Positions 44,477-61,079 of a DNA stretch of 64,000 bases are shown here, one piece after another. A program made the translations under genes and the position numbers. A model generated the notes under the pieces. That model saw nothing but the letters and a program-made list of their open reading frames with translations, ran no database searches and was not told the origin of the DNA. Location of the stretch: positions 8,682,501 to 8,746,500 of the forward strand of contig CM040086.1 in the NCBI GenBank assembly GCA_022496805.1. Direction: 5' to 3'. Positions within the stretch are counted from its first letter, which is position 1; the number at the start of each line of letters is the position of its first letter. Source of the DNA: Pohlia nutans. Its lineage: Eukaryota; Streptophyta; Bryopsida; Bryales; Mniaceae.

Positions 44477-45110
44477 ACACATTGGTATAGTATAATAGAG
44501 TTCAGTGAAGCACCCTTTCAAAAACTAAATTGAAAAGGAATCTTCGTTCAAACCGAATTTTTTAAGTAATGAAGGAATGCCATTTGTATTCCATGATTGA
44601 ATTTTGAGACTACTATGTCATTGCCATGAAAATTTAGTTTTTAATCGTAACTAGGCTGTAGTCCCATGCAAAAGGGCATTGGCTCCCATTGCCATTGTTC
44701 TATTCAGCTATGGACCACTACAAGAGTTTAAAATTACTTTTTATTAGAAGACTTATTGAGATGTTATTGAGATGAGATTTGACAATTAGCTTGCAAGGCA
44801 TATTTGAGGTCTCAAATTTATACAATAGAATACTTGTACTAAGTAATGGGTATTGAAACACTTTATTGGATCTTGAAAGGACTAAGCATTGTGTTAAAAA
44901 ATGATACTTCTACTAATATAATCCTTTTTACACTATTAGATTATGATGGGGATATTTGAACTTAGGGTTTTAGTATTCCACTTGGTTCAGCCATCTTAGT
45001 CTTAACCGTTAAATGACCCGAATGGCCTTTGCGGCCGTAAACACTGTAAGTACAAAACAAAATTAATAATCATGATTATATGTATATACCATTATATCAT
45101 AATTCATATA
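44477..45110. other. Intergenic, no gene recognised
   Basis: AT-rich, no supported gene or repeat. Confidence 0.5.
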
Positions 45111-45240
45111 TTAACCCCTAAACGTCCCAACATCCAGAAACTGGATCACGAACGGATTCAAAGCCTTCTCACGTTCTCATCAATGCTTGGATGAAACTCA
45201 TTCACTTTTTTGGAGATTCTTCACTAAGTTGTTGTCCTAT
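45111..45240. mobile_element. TTAA-family MITE, subfamily B, left part only
   Basis: Starts TTAACCCCTAAACGTCCCAA and follows subfamily B (CAATGCTTGGATGAAACTCATTC) until it breaks at a small palindrome just before the SmD2 duplication. Confidence 0.75.
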
Positions 45241-45270
45241 CTTTCTCCTGACGGCCAGTCAGGAGAAAGA
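45240..45270. repeat. 13-bp perfect palindrome at duplication edge
   Basis: TCTTTCTCCTGAC and its complement with a 5-bp loop, placed between the truncated MITE and the start of the duplicated SmD2 segment (about 45299). Confidence 0.8.
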
Positions 45271-45298
45271 TGCATCACCATGAACACAACATTGAAAC

Positions 45299-47100
45299 TC
45301 TGGTACGCCTCCCTAGTCCAAAAGGCGACACTCACATGAACTCACCGGTACTCCATTTGTGTCAACTGAAGAAAAAAACTGACATGTCAAGGTATGCAGC
45401 TCTCCAGAGCTGGCTTGGGGGAACAAAAAAAAATGCTCCCGAAAGTAAATAAAAAAAACAGATAAATCATCAAGCTTTCAGCATCTATTACACATGCACC
45501 TCTGTGAGCTATCTCGGTCTCATAACAGTATCCCATCGGTCCTGTGGATCACAGCTCCTCTTCCATCAATATACGGCTCTACAAACCCCTCTATGCACTG
45601 GATCATTTCGGATTCCTCAAAACAATGATCACCGAATCCCCTCGCAGAAACATCTTGCTGATGAACCGGTCCTTGTTCACAGGCTTCGCCTTCTTTCGGC
45701 CCTTACCCGTCTTGGGAACCTGATCACACATCGCCACAATACCATGTCAACAGCCTGATCCCAGAAATTCATTGGCTTTGCCTGTTGCTACAACCTTGCA
45801 TTCATGTACATTCACATCATGATCCTCGTCTATGGTGGAGAACCAGAAAAAGATCTAAATGAGGCATTGGCAATACCTCTGTCCACATCTCCTTCACGTT
45901 TTCAAGCACCATATTGCAGTGACGATCGAACGCCTTCACTCGCCCTAGTAGCTTCTTGTTGTTTCGGCAATTGATTAGTACCTGTCCCATACAAACAGCC
46001 ACCGTCCTATTAAGGTTTACCAAATACCATGTAAAGACTTATTACAACACTAACTGATGATGTGAGTGACAGTAGATGATGAGGTTTAGACGTCAATAAT
46101 CCAGAAACTAATCCCCGGAAGTGCCAGTGTAAACCTAATAATGTTGCCTTTCCAAAACAGTAGTAGTCATCTAAAGGAGACTTCAAAGCATCGGGTCTGG
46201 AGGCCAGAAACCCTGGAATCTGCTGGGTTCCTCCTCCGGGTTCTCTACGGTGAAAACTAGCCAGCCTTCACTACTCCTGAAGCGATTACCATGGACGGAA
46301 CATTAACCAGAAATTCAGAGTTATTTTGAAGCTTTCATCAGGGTAAAGTCAGGACACAAACCTGAGTGTTATTCTTCACAGACATCGTAAGCACAGAGAG
46401 GGGACCAGTGGAGAATTCTTCCTCCTCCGTCTTCTCCTGTACACGCCAAATCATTATGATCAATTTATATCACATGATAACTATGCAACATGGATATGAG
46501 CAAAGCAGTGTACGAGACAAAGGCCCTCACAAGAAACGGACGTTTGAACGGAAAAAATTACAGTGAGAAATGGACTTACAGTGTCCTCTTCCATCGGCCT
46601 AGCACTGTAATAAAACAATCCCAAACCAACCGTCAGTACATGTGAAAACCAATGGATCGAGTTCTCTACTCTTCATGTACCCTTGAATATTCATACGCAG
46701 AAACCCTAAACCCTGAAAACCTCCATTCCAGCGAAGTTGATCACCAACGACCAGCACCTCAACAATTAAAAAACGAAAGCCAAAATTATTCACGCAGAAA
46801 CCTTCATAGTCCGCGAGGACGGCTGAAGCAAAGACTTAAGTCCGGAGGCGCAAAAGCAAGAAACACAACACAAGCTCTCTAAAGGATGGTGCAAAGGCGA
46901 CACGACGTACCTCATGACGGTGAACTAGATGTACCGAAGCGCTTTAGAGGCTTGATAGCAACTGAAAAAAATGTAGCCAAAAATCCCGGCAGCAGCGGGA
47001 GCAACGTCCAAGACGACGCCGAACACAGCAAGAAGTTGAAGAGTCTCTCTGCCCGGCAAAGTATTGTTCAGGAGCACAGACACTAACCATTGGGTTCTAC
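45299..47100. repeat. Segmental duplication, copy 2 (SmD2 locus)
   Basis: Direct repeat of 39917-41690, offset about 5.4 kb. Near identity from 45310 to 46026, then lower identity with a ~145-bp extra block (about 46027-46255) in intron 3. Confidence 0.85.
45603..46917 (-). CDS. SmD2: Spliceosomal Sm protein SmD2, copy 2
   Basis: Exons (minus): 46917-46913, 46604-46580, 46436-46362, 45981-45877, 45719-45603, all GT-AG, encoding the same 108-aa protein as copy 1 (only silent changes seen, for example GCT for GCC in exon 2). Both Sm motifs are intact. Intron 3 is longer because of the extra block. With start, stop and all splice sites preserved there is no sign of decay, so both copies are probably functional. 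Confidence 0.95.
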
Positions 47101-51188
<4,088 letters not shown>

Positions 51189-52588
51189 CTAGAGATGGAC
51201 TTGGAACAGGAATTCAATCTAACCCTGCATCAATTTCCTTTCATCAGCACATTTGTTCTGTCATCCTGGACATGGCAAAGGACTTCAGAAGTTGGAAGCC
51301 TGAGTTTTATTGACTTTGCATCTTTCATTATTTAACAAGGTTGGGAGTTGGGCTGGGTTGAGCCTCTCAGAAGACTCACTGAGAATTGCTCTGTTCCTCC
51401 TCTTATTTTGAGGAATTTTTGATAATTCATTATTTTGATGTACTACCCATGACCTGTCCTAGTTAGGTGAGACAGTTTTCTAAAACATTGACTAGCTTAG
51501 CTTAGAGTCAAGAATTTTAGTGCAGCATTTGTGCTCATACTTATCCTTGATTCTGTAATGTAAATAAGTGACCACTCGAATTAAATCTCTAATTTTATTC
51601 TTCTTGAAACACTGGCATCTTTTGTTCACGCCAGTGTCGTAAGTTCCCAGTCATTTTGATTACTTCCATGTTAATTATTTACATCTTTAAATAACACAAT
51701 CACTGGAATGTGAAAAATATAAACCAACAATCACAATCAGTGGCCAAACGTGACACTGTAGCAACCGCACAAGATACCCAATCACATAATTCATGTAGGC
51801 TACAGAAATCAAAATACTCATACTATAAATAAATTCTAAATATACATGATTGACATACGAGGAAAAACAAGGAAGAGGAGCCTAAAAACAACCTCCCCAA
51901 AATCATGTACAATGACATTGATTATGAGAATGTACAACTAAACACCTTATTTCTAGGTCATTTACCAAGAAACTGTGAACTATTATAATTTTTGCATACA
52001 ATAGTTATCCCTAAAGAAAACTTAGGCTAGTTTGTCTTTTGCCTAGAGTTTTCGTGCTACAAATAAACCACTGTCAATGTTAGACACCAACATCCAAGCT
52101 CCTAGCTTTAGTGAGCATAGGCCAAAGTGGAGGCGTTAGAAAGGTGCTTGCATTAGGAAGGTGGCATTGTTAGAATCTGTCTAACAGCACAGAGCATGGT
52201 GATAGGTTCAACCCCTAAACGTTGCGGCAAGTAGAATACAACATATATTTCTTGTATTTGGAATGGATCTACACCTTTAATGGATTTGAGTCCAACAAAG
52301 TTGAAATTTAGATCAATGCGGGTTGTAGTGAGCTATTGAGATCCTAATTTAGAACTTCTTGTTGGTAGCAAATGTTGATTATACAAAAAAGTATCTACCA
52401 TCCCCATGGGACGGTTAGAGGTTCAAAAACTTGAGGCAAAACTTGTTTTTGCTGCCTTTGAAGCTAAAAAGACCAGTTTTGCCTTGTCTTTCCTGCATTT
52501 TGCTAGACTTTAATATTCAACTGATAATGATGCATACTCGGAATTGTCTTCAAAATTTGGTGAATCGAATAATTTCAAGTTGGGATTC
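51189..52588. other. Rab 3' flank and intergenic
   Basis: 51189-51600 is probably the Rab 3' untranslated region. 52208-52425 (CAACCCCTAAACGTTGCGG ... GGGACGGTTAGAGGTTCAA) looks like a worn TTAA-family element of 218 bp. No gene otherwise. Confidence 0.45.
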
Positions 52589-52961
52589 TCACATGGTTTT
52601 CTGGTAGTAGCCAGACACAAGGGCTTGTCGCTTGAAACGATAACGAGGGAGACGAGGAGTCATTTGCGAGTGGCCAAAGCCGCCTTGGCCAATGCCAGCG
52701 CCGAGGTAAGGACCGTCGTAATAGATGTAGCCCAGCCGTTTCCCACATGCCGCGCACGTCAACTTGGTGCGGCGTCTTTGAATGCCCCAGTAGTCCACCG
52801 TCTCCAGGAAGGGGAAGCATTGCACCTGCTCTTTCTGGTTAAACTCCGCCTTGTCCACCGCGGAGAACGACAGCGTGCCTTTGTTGCCCGCATCGAAGTA
52901 TGCGTCCGGTGGGTACAAATACTCGTCGCTCAGATTTAGACACCGGTTGCATCCTTTACAG
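52589..52961 (-). CDS. Small Cys-rich plant protein, At4g08330-like, last exon
   Basis: Last exon of a conserved plant protein of unknown function. The acceptor at 52962 (GTGCAG) fits a C TGT AAA start, and the first exon with its Met was not found. Two CxxC pairs (CKGCNRC near the start and CAACGKRLGY about 75 residues later) suggest a zinc-ribbon or Yippee-like fold. Between them are YFDAGNKGTLSFSAVD and DYWGIQRRRTKLTC, and the end is PRLPRYRFKRQAL. The layout resembles the uncharacterised Arabidopsis protein At4g08330; that assignment is from memory. Confidence 0.65.
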
Positions 52962-53311
52962 CTGCACAACCACAACCAAAACGGAACCAGTCTCCTCAGT
53001 TTTCAGGTTTGATGATGAGAAAAGCAAAGAAACATCTCATCTGTTGAAATCTTCTCGTGAATCGTGTGCTGAAAAGAAAGAGAAGGGAAACACTTACTAA
53101 TATCTCGCCATTCTTCAATCAATTCTCTGTCTACAATAGTTGCCTTGGTGATTACCTACACATAACATTGCACAGCAATAATCAGATGTGTGTGTCTGGA
53201 CAGATGAAGACCCGCCTTGCAGACCCGGTGCTCTACAGGCGATGAAGTCCAGTCCAAAGTAAGTAGGACCCTACTTGCTCCACTCTTTAGGGTTTATGGG
53301 TCTCTCAAGAA

Positions 53312-53449
53312 GGGGTCTTCAGCTGCGGGCGGGGTCTTCAGCTGCGGTCGGGGTCTTCATCCGCGGGAGGGGTCTTCACCTGCGGTCGGCCGGGGGTCTT
53401 CACCTGCGGTTGGGGTCTTCATCCGCAGGCGGGGTCTTCATCCCGTTGG
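53312..53449 (+). repeat. 19-bp minisatellite, seven units
   Basis: GGGGTCTTC recurs at 53312, 53331, 53350, 53369, 53393, 53412 and 53431. The unit is GGGGTCTTCAGCTGCGGTC with variants and one 24-bp unit. GC-rich in AT-rich surroundings, upstream of the Cys-rich gene. Confidence 0.9.
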
Positions 53450-54927
53450 CCTACAGTATGTTGGGTCCTCTATTAATTTCTCAATTTTATATGTGTTACC
53501 ATTACAATGAGAAATTTAGGTTTTTATGAGCCAAATTTAGAAATATTCTAGTGTACAAGATGCACTACACATACATATGAGTTTCAATTCAAAAAAGAAT
53601 ACATTCATTTATTTTGAATTAAATGAAAAAACCCATTTTAAACCTTTAATTTAGGTAAAAATGGAGTCTACTTTTGTTACTTATAATGTGTCAAGAAAAT
53701 ATAAATTTTTTCTTAAGAATCTTATTCGAAAAAAAATCACAATTTTTGGGATTTTTTTGCCTAAAATATAACTTATTGAAGTTTCAAATCATTTTGCAAA
53801 CAAACTTTTCATGTTGAAATTTTTTATCCAAAAAGATTAAATACTAAAACAAAACTATTGAAGCTTAAAATTATACTCTATTTCCTTTCCAATGCACTTT
53901 ACGGTTTGTGATTTGATGCATTTTGAGCCCAAAGGAGCTTCTCAAAGATCATGGTTTTTTCGCTTGGAGAAAAAAATTGAATTATTTTTTAAACCTACTG
54001 TACAGTAGGAGGAATGTGTCTTGCAACCCTACTTTTCAACCTCACAGTAAAACGTTTATCACACTCACGGTTGGCCGCCCATAATTTTTTTCATATATCA
54101 TGACTTGGACATGAAGCATTTATGGGGCAAATTTGGTACTTTGAAACTGTGTGGTTTATGAAATAAAGCCAATTTATGCACTTTTAGGCCTCTTATAAAA
54201 TTAAAGAATTCATCCGCTACACAATAGTTGTTAAGCATCCAAATTTTTGGTAAAAGGTAGAAGTTAAATAACAAACAATATGGTGTCACAAAAAATGGTA
54301 TTCCTATGTATTTTTTGTGTCTACAAGCAATTCAAAATTAAAATATTGAGGCCAAAATTTAGTTTCATTATATAATACAATAATTGATCTACTTTAGTCA
54401 CTTTTTTGTAACACCATAAACACGCAATTAGCTATTTACGCACTTGGCCATATAATCATGCACTTCGCACCGGACACTCTAAAAATTCAAATCCAAAAAT
54501 ATTACCAAAAAATTGGGCAATTTTCTTTTTTCAACAAGTTCTTTCCAATAAGGATAAATTGCAAAATCATATACATTTTTGATAAGGGATTTTCTTTTAA
54601 AAAATGCATTTTTAAAATTTTATGTCAAATTTTTGTCCTATCACAACAAAATTATCTTGTGATATTGATTCTGCACATACTTTGTGAGAGGTATCAAAGT
54701 GGGAATTCTGAATCCCTCGTTTGTGCACACATCTTACATAATCATTCAAGCACATTATATGCATTTAGATATGGGGTACAAACATACACATAAGATTTAA
54801 ATATTCTTTCTATTACATTAAAATCGTGTACTCATACACGTTTTATACTAATAGTACATAATTTTTTCCTAGTACCTTGACATCTACTATAGAAAAACAT
54901 ATATTGTATAACATATACAATTCTATT
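53450..54927. other. AT-rich, no gene recognised
   Basis: Very AT-rich. Open frames (for example 54458-54793 plus) have biased Ile/Phe/Lys composition from base bias and are not supported. Confidence 0.5.
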
Positions 54928-57726
54928 CTAGTAAGCATCTACCTCGTTTTGCATCCTCTCATCATCCATGCCTTCTACTTGTAATGCAATATATTCAAAT
55001 ATGTATGGCTTTGCTTCATTGGGAATGGTAATATCGTTTTCAGTTCGAACTCCTTGAATAGAAATGAACTTCACCTTCAAATGCCCACTTCTTGTTTTTG
55101 CTGGTACATCTCTCCATGAAAATATAGCAGCTTCTTTTTCCACCCACCCATGTCTCTCACCAGACGGCTTCCAAGATGCTTCTATGCAGTTTCTGTATCG
55201 TTGTGGCTCAGAACTTGCTTCATCCGTCATACCTTGCCTCAGAATAGGCCAGTACCATATCACTTTCACGTTCATTGCCCATTTGCCTTGTCCAAATTCT
55301 ACCACTTTCCCCACATAGAATGGTACTCCAGCCCTTACTACATTCCGCTCCACTGTTAACGCCACGAGCTGTCCAATCTCCAATCCCTCACTGGATTGAA
55401 AACTGAAAAATGATCATTTGTTGTCTCCAAGGTAGCTGTAGATGTTGCTTAGCCCACAACCTCGACCTTTGTTCTTGTAGGTGTTCTTGTTACCGCTGCA
55501 GTAGATGATCTGCCCTTTCGAGGTCCGAAATACCCTCGAGGTTCTGGGTTTGGCATTATTGCCATAATCGAGCCCACTACAGCATTCGTATTACTTGTCG
55601 TATTGGAATCAACGTCATCTATTGTTGTTTCCACCGTAACATTGTCTCCTGTTGCGTTCGCATTTGCTTCGTAAGGCCAAAACGGTAGTTTTGCATACTC
55701 ACTTCTATCTTGCAGAGGAAAATTCTTCAAATACTTAATCAGTCACCGCGTTTCCTCGATTGCTTGTAAGTTCTCTTCCACGTGCTGTATTCTTTCCACA
55801 CACATCTCCTTGTATGCAATGAATTCTCCCAAAGTTTTCAACTCCCTATTGTCCGCACCAAACAACTCTGCAAGATTTGGCTTCTCCTCTTTTGTAAGTA
55901 AAGACCGCAAACACAAATGCATCTCCGTAGGACCTTATACATCTTTGCTGTAATATTTGGACTGCATTCGAGGTGCACCATTCTCTGTGTAAAATCTCAT
56001 TTGATGCGAAAATGTTATCCCCGTCAATGTATCACCTCCCGTCAACAAATGCGGCGTAATGAATGTTTTTTAATCCCTGACATTCTTTAAATGCCGAGCG
56101 CTCACGAATGACTCAGTGTACGACGTTCTTTTTTCTACCAACTGCAACAGTTGCTTCAAAGAATCAATGTTTGACCTCTTCAATATATGAGATATAATGC
56201 TGAACCGCTGATCGATGTCTTCATGAGTATGTCCTACTATAAGAAAACATAGTTGCACTTCTTGGAAGTAGCCCATTCCAACAAGGGTAGCACGTAGGGC
56301 GAACATGTAGATGTTTTTGTTCTCTCCGGTTGTGTTGTTCGCTTGGATTCGCAACGTAGGAGGCAACGCACCCTTCCTTCGTCTCACATCATCTATCACA
56401 TGCATCACTGTTGTAATGACTTGGTTGCTATCATGTTTGTGGTGTAAGTCTATCCACGCATCCGCGTACAATCCAATTCCATGTACGAGGACTCCGCACA
56501 AGTGAGTCTTCACAAACCGCGACTCAATGTTATTCACCGTTTGCCTCATCTTTGGAATCATGGTCATGTTCTGGTCCATGCCGTCAACAATAAGCACATA
56601 TAGATGTCAGGGCGTATTATAACTGATCTTTTGAATAACCAGTAATCACACCGTTCTTCCATCTGGTGGCGGATGTGGATGAGAAACAAATTCTTAATTT
56701 GCATCTTTGTCACCATGTTGTTCGTTGCTTCCATCCCACACTTGTACTCTCAACAATGAAAGCACTTTGAAAACCTTGGAAACGGTGGAATTTGCACGTG
56801 CGGGAACTCCACCCTCCATAACTTTTGGAAAGAACTTATCGATAATGGTTCACTATCATGTATTCGCTTCACTTCCTCATTCACATAATTGAATACGTCC
56901 ACTTTCGTTGTGTTCATTGGTAGCAATACTAGTACCAATACCGAGTTATCACTCTTCCGTCGTACTTGACGATGTGGTTGTGTGTACCCCGCTTCATCCA
57001 CAAATGTAGAAAAACATTCACGGATTGCAGACAGTTTTGCACTTTCTCTAAGTTTGCAAACATTTCCATGGACAACTTGGATTCTTCCATACACATGTTG
57101 AGACTGTTTCAATTCTTTGAAACGTCTCTGTGAGTAACTCAATGCTGCAGCATAACATCCATTACAAACCGGCACGCCATCCAACTTTGTATTATATCTG
57201 TTTCGCCTTTGTCCTTCCGTAATCGTGTAAAAAGCGTTTAGCATGTGAAGAATCCAAGTTGTTCTCACTTCATACTTTTGCGCCCATGTCATGTACCGTT
57301 GTCCAAAATGTACTTCTGATCTATATCCCTCAAACAATTGCGTTTGCAGCCCCCTCTTTGCTTTGCAGATCTAACACTTGCAAGTATCACTTTCTCCATT
57401 CGTGACTCGCCCTTCTCACGTGGATTAGGAACTCTGCTCTTCCGATTCTCCATAGAATACGTCATGCTCGGTCTCTTTAGAGCTAAATCTCCCACAACGC
57501 TTACTCCAGTCGATAGTAGTTGTACTGTCTCATTCATTTGTTGTGTCTCCATTTGTGTACCGTGTGTCCACAACTCTTGAAACAAACTTGTGCGAACTGG
57601 ACGCCTATTTGGTTGTACCCCTACAGTAGGTCTCGGTCTCTCCACACCTCTTCCAACTTCGTGTAATGCAATAAGGCTTCCAAAGGCACTCGAATCCATT
57701 GTCATCCAAATCTTTCTGTTCACCAC
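54928..57726 (-). pseudogene. Decayed transposon-type gene, DUF7869-like
   Basis: An originally continuous intron-poor frame now in pieces: 57726-57289, 57337-56750, 56597-56070, about 55930-55735, 55730-55449 and 55383-54928, with frameshifts near 57335, 56750 and 56595 and stops near 56069 and 55737. N-terminal part is Arg/Ser-rich. The middle has CNGCYAAALSYSQRRFKELKQ and FVDEAGY, and the core has LIVDGMDQNMTMIPKMRQ, NNTTGENKNIYMF and FLIVGHTHEDIDQRFSIISH. This triplet is the pattern I recall for DUF7869 proteins, thought to be transposon-derived; the family name is from memory. The acidic residue usually before ...N.(T)REN is Asn here. The C-terminal piece (FYVGKVVEFGQGKWAMNVKV IWYWP) looks like a small beta-barrel. 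No terminal repeats were identified. Confidence 0.6.
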
Positions 57727-57892
57727 AATTCCAATCGGACCTCACTATATCAAACTTTTGTAACACCTTATAGATAAAGTTATTATTAACTACGATCTAT
57801 ACATAAAATTATTTTGTTATTTTTTATTCTTTTTTGGTTTGAAACGGTGATAACTCTTAATACGAGTATCTCCAGAATTGACTTTAGACCCT

Positions 57893-58420
57893 ATGCAATC
57901 CTAGCAATGACCTTCGAGGCCCAAATACTAATTTACCTCACTTACAGACCCAAATGGTCTCCTACTTGTTCTAAAAAACCATGTGGAGCCTGTGAGGACG
58001 GGCCCATCTATTATGCTTTCCTAGTGGTGCCTTCACGGGCCAAAATACAACAACATCCCACTTAGAAGCCTTAAACGGGGCCCTCAAATGTTCTAGGAGT
58101 CTCCATGGGACCCCTAGGTTGATCCCTACTATCATGCGCTCTTAGCAATGCCCCCCCGGGTCTTTAAAGCAAAATCAGCTCACTAAACGGCTCTAAACGT
58201 GGCCCCCAAGTGTTTTATGAGCCCCTAGGCGGGCCTTGGGGTGTACTAGTAGCGACATGCGCTTCCAACGTAACCTTTATAACCCAAATACAAAAGCAAC
58301 TCACTCCGAGGCCCCAAATGGTCTTTTCAAATGCTTTAGAAGCTCTTTTAGGACCCCCGGGGTCGACCGCAAAGTCCATGCGGTCTTTGAAGCCAAACTG
58401 CAGCTCAACTGCCTAAATAA
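57893..58420 (+). repeat. Satellite array, about 121-bp unit, four-plus copies
   Basis: ATGC landmarks at 57893, 58013, 58134, 58257 and 58378 give periods of 120, 121, 123 and 121. Each unit holds CTTAGCAATG-, CCAAATG-TCT- and GGACCCC-like blocks. Copies are well diverged. The family is the same as 62942-63360 in opposite orientation. Confidence 0.8.
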
Positions 58421-58999
58421 AGTTCATGTCCTATTCAATGAATGGATTTGGTATTATTAAAGTATTTAGTTTTTTATAAATTACAAATAAAGAAATACAT
58501 TAATTTTAAATTTGCGTAGATTTATGTTCAAAAGCGGCATTACATAAACGAAGTCATACATTTAATGAGAACAATAATTTCACAAAATCACAATGTTTAG
58601 AGAATCTCAATTCATCCTATTTCAACAACTTCTGCTCAAAAATTTGTTAACATGTTGATACAAATCAAATTTTTATAAATTCAGAATTATCAATTTTAAA
58701 ATTATAACACCATATCGGACATGGCACTAGTAAACCTCACAATATAGATAAAATATTGAATTCAAAATCTACAACTCTCATTTAAATATGAATTCTAAAA
58801 TATTTTTCTATATAGAACTTTACGATGACTTTCCTCACATTGTTAGATTTGGAGACACCTTTGTGTGATTAGGAGCTAAAAATAAGCCCAATGAGGGCCC
58901 CTATTAGAATTCCAATTGTTCCTAGGGTTCATATAGGACCATTGTCAAAATACACTTGTAGTTTGCAATAGTTCAGACCGCTGATGCTTATAACATGTA
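58421..58999. repeat. AT-rich with degraded subfamily-B MITE
   Basis: About 58620-58885 follows the right half of subfamily B (AATCTAAAATTC, ACTTTCATTT, GAGACACCTTTG then TTAGGAGCTAA), but the ends are lost. No gene. Confidence 0.5.
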
Positions 59000-59575
59000 T
59001 TAACCCCTAAACGTTCTCACCCTTTTCAGATTTGGTAGTTTTTCAAAGATGCATTATAAAATGCAACTAAAAGGGATATTTTCAAGTTGATGATTGAATA
59101 AAAGTTGTACATTATGCATTTTAGATTCTATCCATACGGTTAGATCTGTGATTGCTATCACCAATATTTGTGTATTGAATTTCAAACTTAAAATTTAACA
59201 CTCTTTTGTAATATGATCACGAACAAGATATTGACAATTTAATAATGAAATTTGTTGTGATGAGTTGAAATATAATACTCTAAGTGTAGTTATTTTTGCA
59301 GATTTTTTGGTTGCTTAATTTTAGTACTTAACTTTTTCCATAGCACTTTTAGACTAAAATCTGCAAAATTTTGGGTGAAACACTACAACATGAAATGAGG
59401 CATAAAAATTTCACAAATCATCCCCTTTCTAATCGGATCAGACATGCACGAAGCTAACTTTCTATAAAAGTTTCAATAAAAAATCCACACTGCAAAAAGT
59501 GCATAATGGATGAGAAAATGAACTTTAAATCCGTACATCATGCAAAATATGCATGGTTGGGCGGTTAGGGGTTAA
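59000..59575. mobile_element. TTAA-family MITE, subfamily A, 576 bp
   Basis: Ends TTAACCCCTAAACGTTCTCA and GGGCGGTTAGGGGTTAA, TTAA both sides; best preserved copy of the subfamily. AT-rich, non-coding. Confidence 0.9.
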
Positions 59576-59877
59576 ATGATAATTCAATGGTTTAAGTGTA
59601 AAGTATTATCAAAAAGTCTTGAATTTGTTGTTGACAACTCCTAAAACCCTGTTGATCAGTACTCCACTAGTGTTGAATAAATCCTCCCAGATACATACCT
59701 TTCACAAATCAAAAGGAAATGGAATAGACTGTTAATTCAATAACTACGATCATTTTATCTATAGATTTTATAAGATGAAAGCTTCATGCAAATTTGAATC
59801 GATGAGAAATAGAATCATTTCTAAAATTATTACACTTCATTTCATGTGCTAGTTATTCATCAAAAACTTCTATGATC

Positions 59878-60465
59878 TTAACCCCTAAATGTCACAATGT
59901 CAGTTTCTAGACAACTAACAGATTCAAATGCACCCTACATTCTCAACAATGCTTGAATGAAAGTCATCCAATTTTTAGATGGTACTTCACCAAAGTGTTG
60001 ACCTGTCTAATAGTTGGATTTAGTAATACTTGATTACATATTTTTCTAGAATTACAAATGTAAAAGTATGTCAAGTAGTTGACCAAGCCAAAATTGCATT
60101 GATTGTAGTTCAAAAGTGGCTTTGCAAAACTGAGGTCATAGCCATTTGAAAACTAAAAAAAATTCAAAGTGTCACTAGGTTTAAAAGTATTGTATATCAA
60201 ATCATTCCAACCAATTCAACTCAAAATATATTAAAATTTTGTTCGTAATCCAATTTAGAAGTAATTTGTAATTTAAACTTCTAAATTCTATAATTATACA
60301 TTGGTGATAGTATTAGTAAATCAAACCATACAAATAGAATCTAAAATTCAAAATCTAGAACTTTCATTTGCATATCAATTCCAAAATTTTCTTCTAAATA
60401 TTACTTCATTATGATTTTTCTTAGATTGTCAATTCTAAAGACACCTTGGTACATTTAGGAGTTAA
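59878..60465. mobile_element. TTAA-family MITE, subfamily B, 588 bp
   Basis: Ends TTAACCCCTAAATGTCACA and TTGGTACATTTAGGAGTTAA, TTAA both sides. Sister of 41979-42556. Confidence 0.85.
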
Positions 60466-61079
60466 CATCACAAAAGATAATTGAAGAACAATGGCTTACA
60501 TAGTTGTTTATTTGGTTTTGTATGATATACGACGCAGTAGGAGTAGAGAGAAGCGTATTCTGGTCCATTAAGACATTCTTCACGCCATTGGCTACAGCAA
60601 TTATGATGATGATCTGCAACAAAGCTGAATAGATCACTACACATATGCTTCTAAATTTACCAACACATGACCCTCAATAACCATTCTTCAATTTTAATAT
60701 CTTTCAAATCCTTAAGCCTAATATCTCCAACAAATAGATAATTCACCTGAATAGTATTAGTCCACCAGCAACGACCATCACTCCAGACACTACAATGTAC
60801 GAACTTGCATGGGCTCAAACATAATTTGTTAGTTAGTCTCAGTAATTACACAATTATCTTTAAAGGACCAAGAAGCCCAAAGTGGTCAACAGATATAGAT
60901 GTATTTATGTATACTTCCTCTATTGGTTTATCACCAGACGTGCAATGTTCTACAGTAATTTCCGTGATATGAAATTTGGTCCCATCTTAAGTATTGATTT
61001 TTTCACATATTGATTGATTGAATTTATCATTCTATAACCACAATCCTTACAATTAATTAGAAAAAAAATTACGGGTTAA
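60466..61079. repeat. Intergenic with eroded subfamily-C element
   Basis: 60862-61070 (AAAGGACCAAGAAGCCCAAA, GTGCAATGTTCTACAGTAAT, AAATTTGGTCCCATCT) aligns with 50642-50874 but has lost both TTAA ends. Confidence 0.5.

Noticed and set aside
54458..54793. 111-codon plus-strand frame
   Set aside because: Composition mirrors local AT bias; no homology or splice partners.
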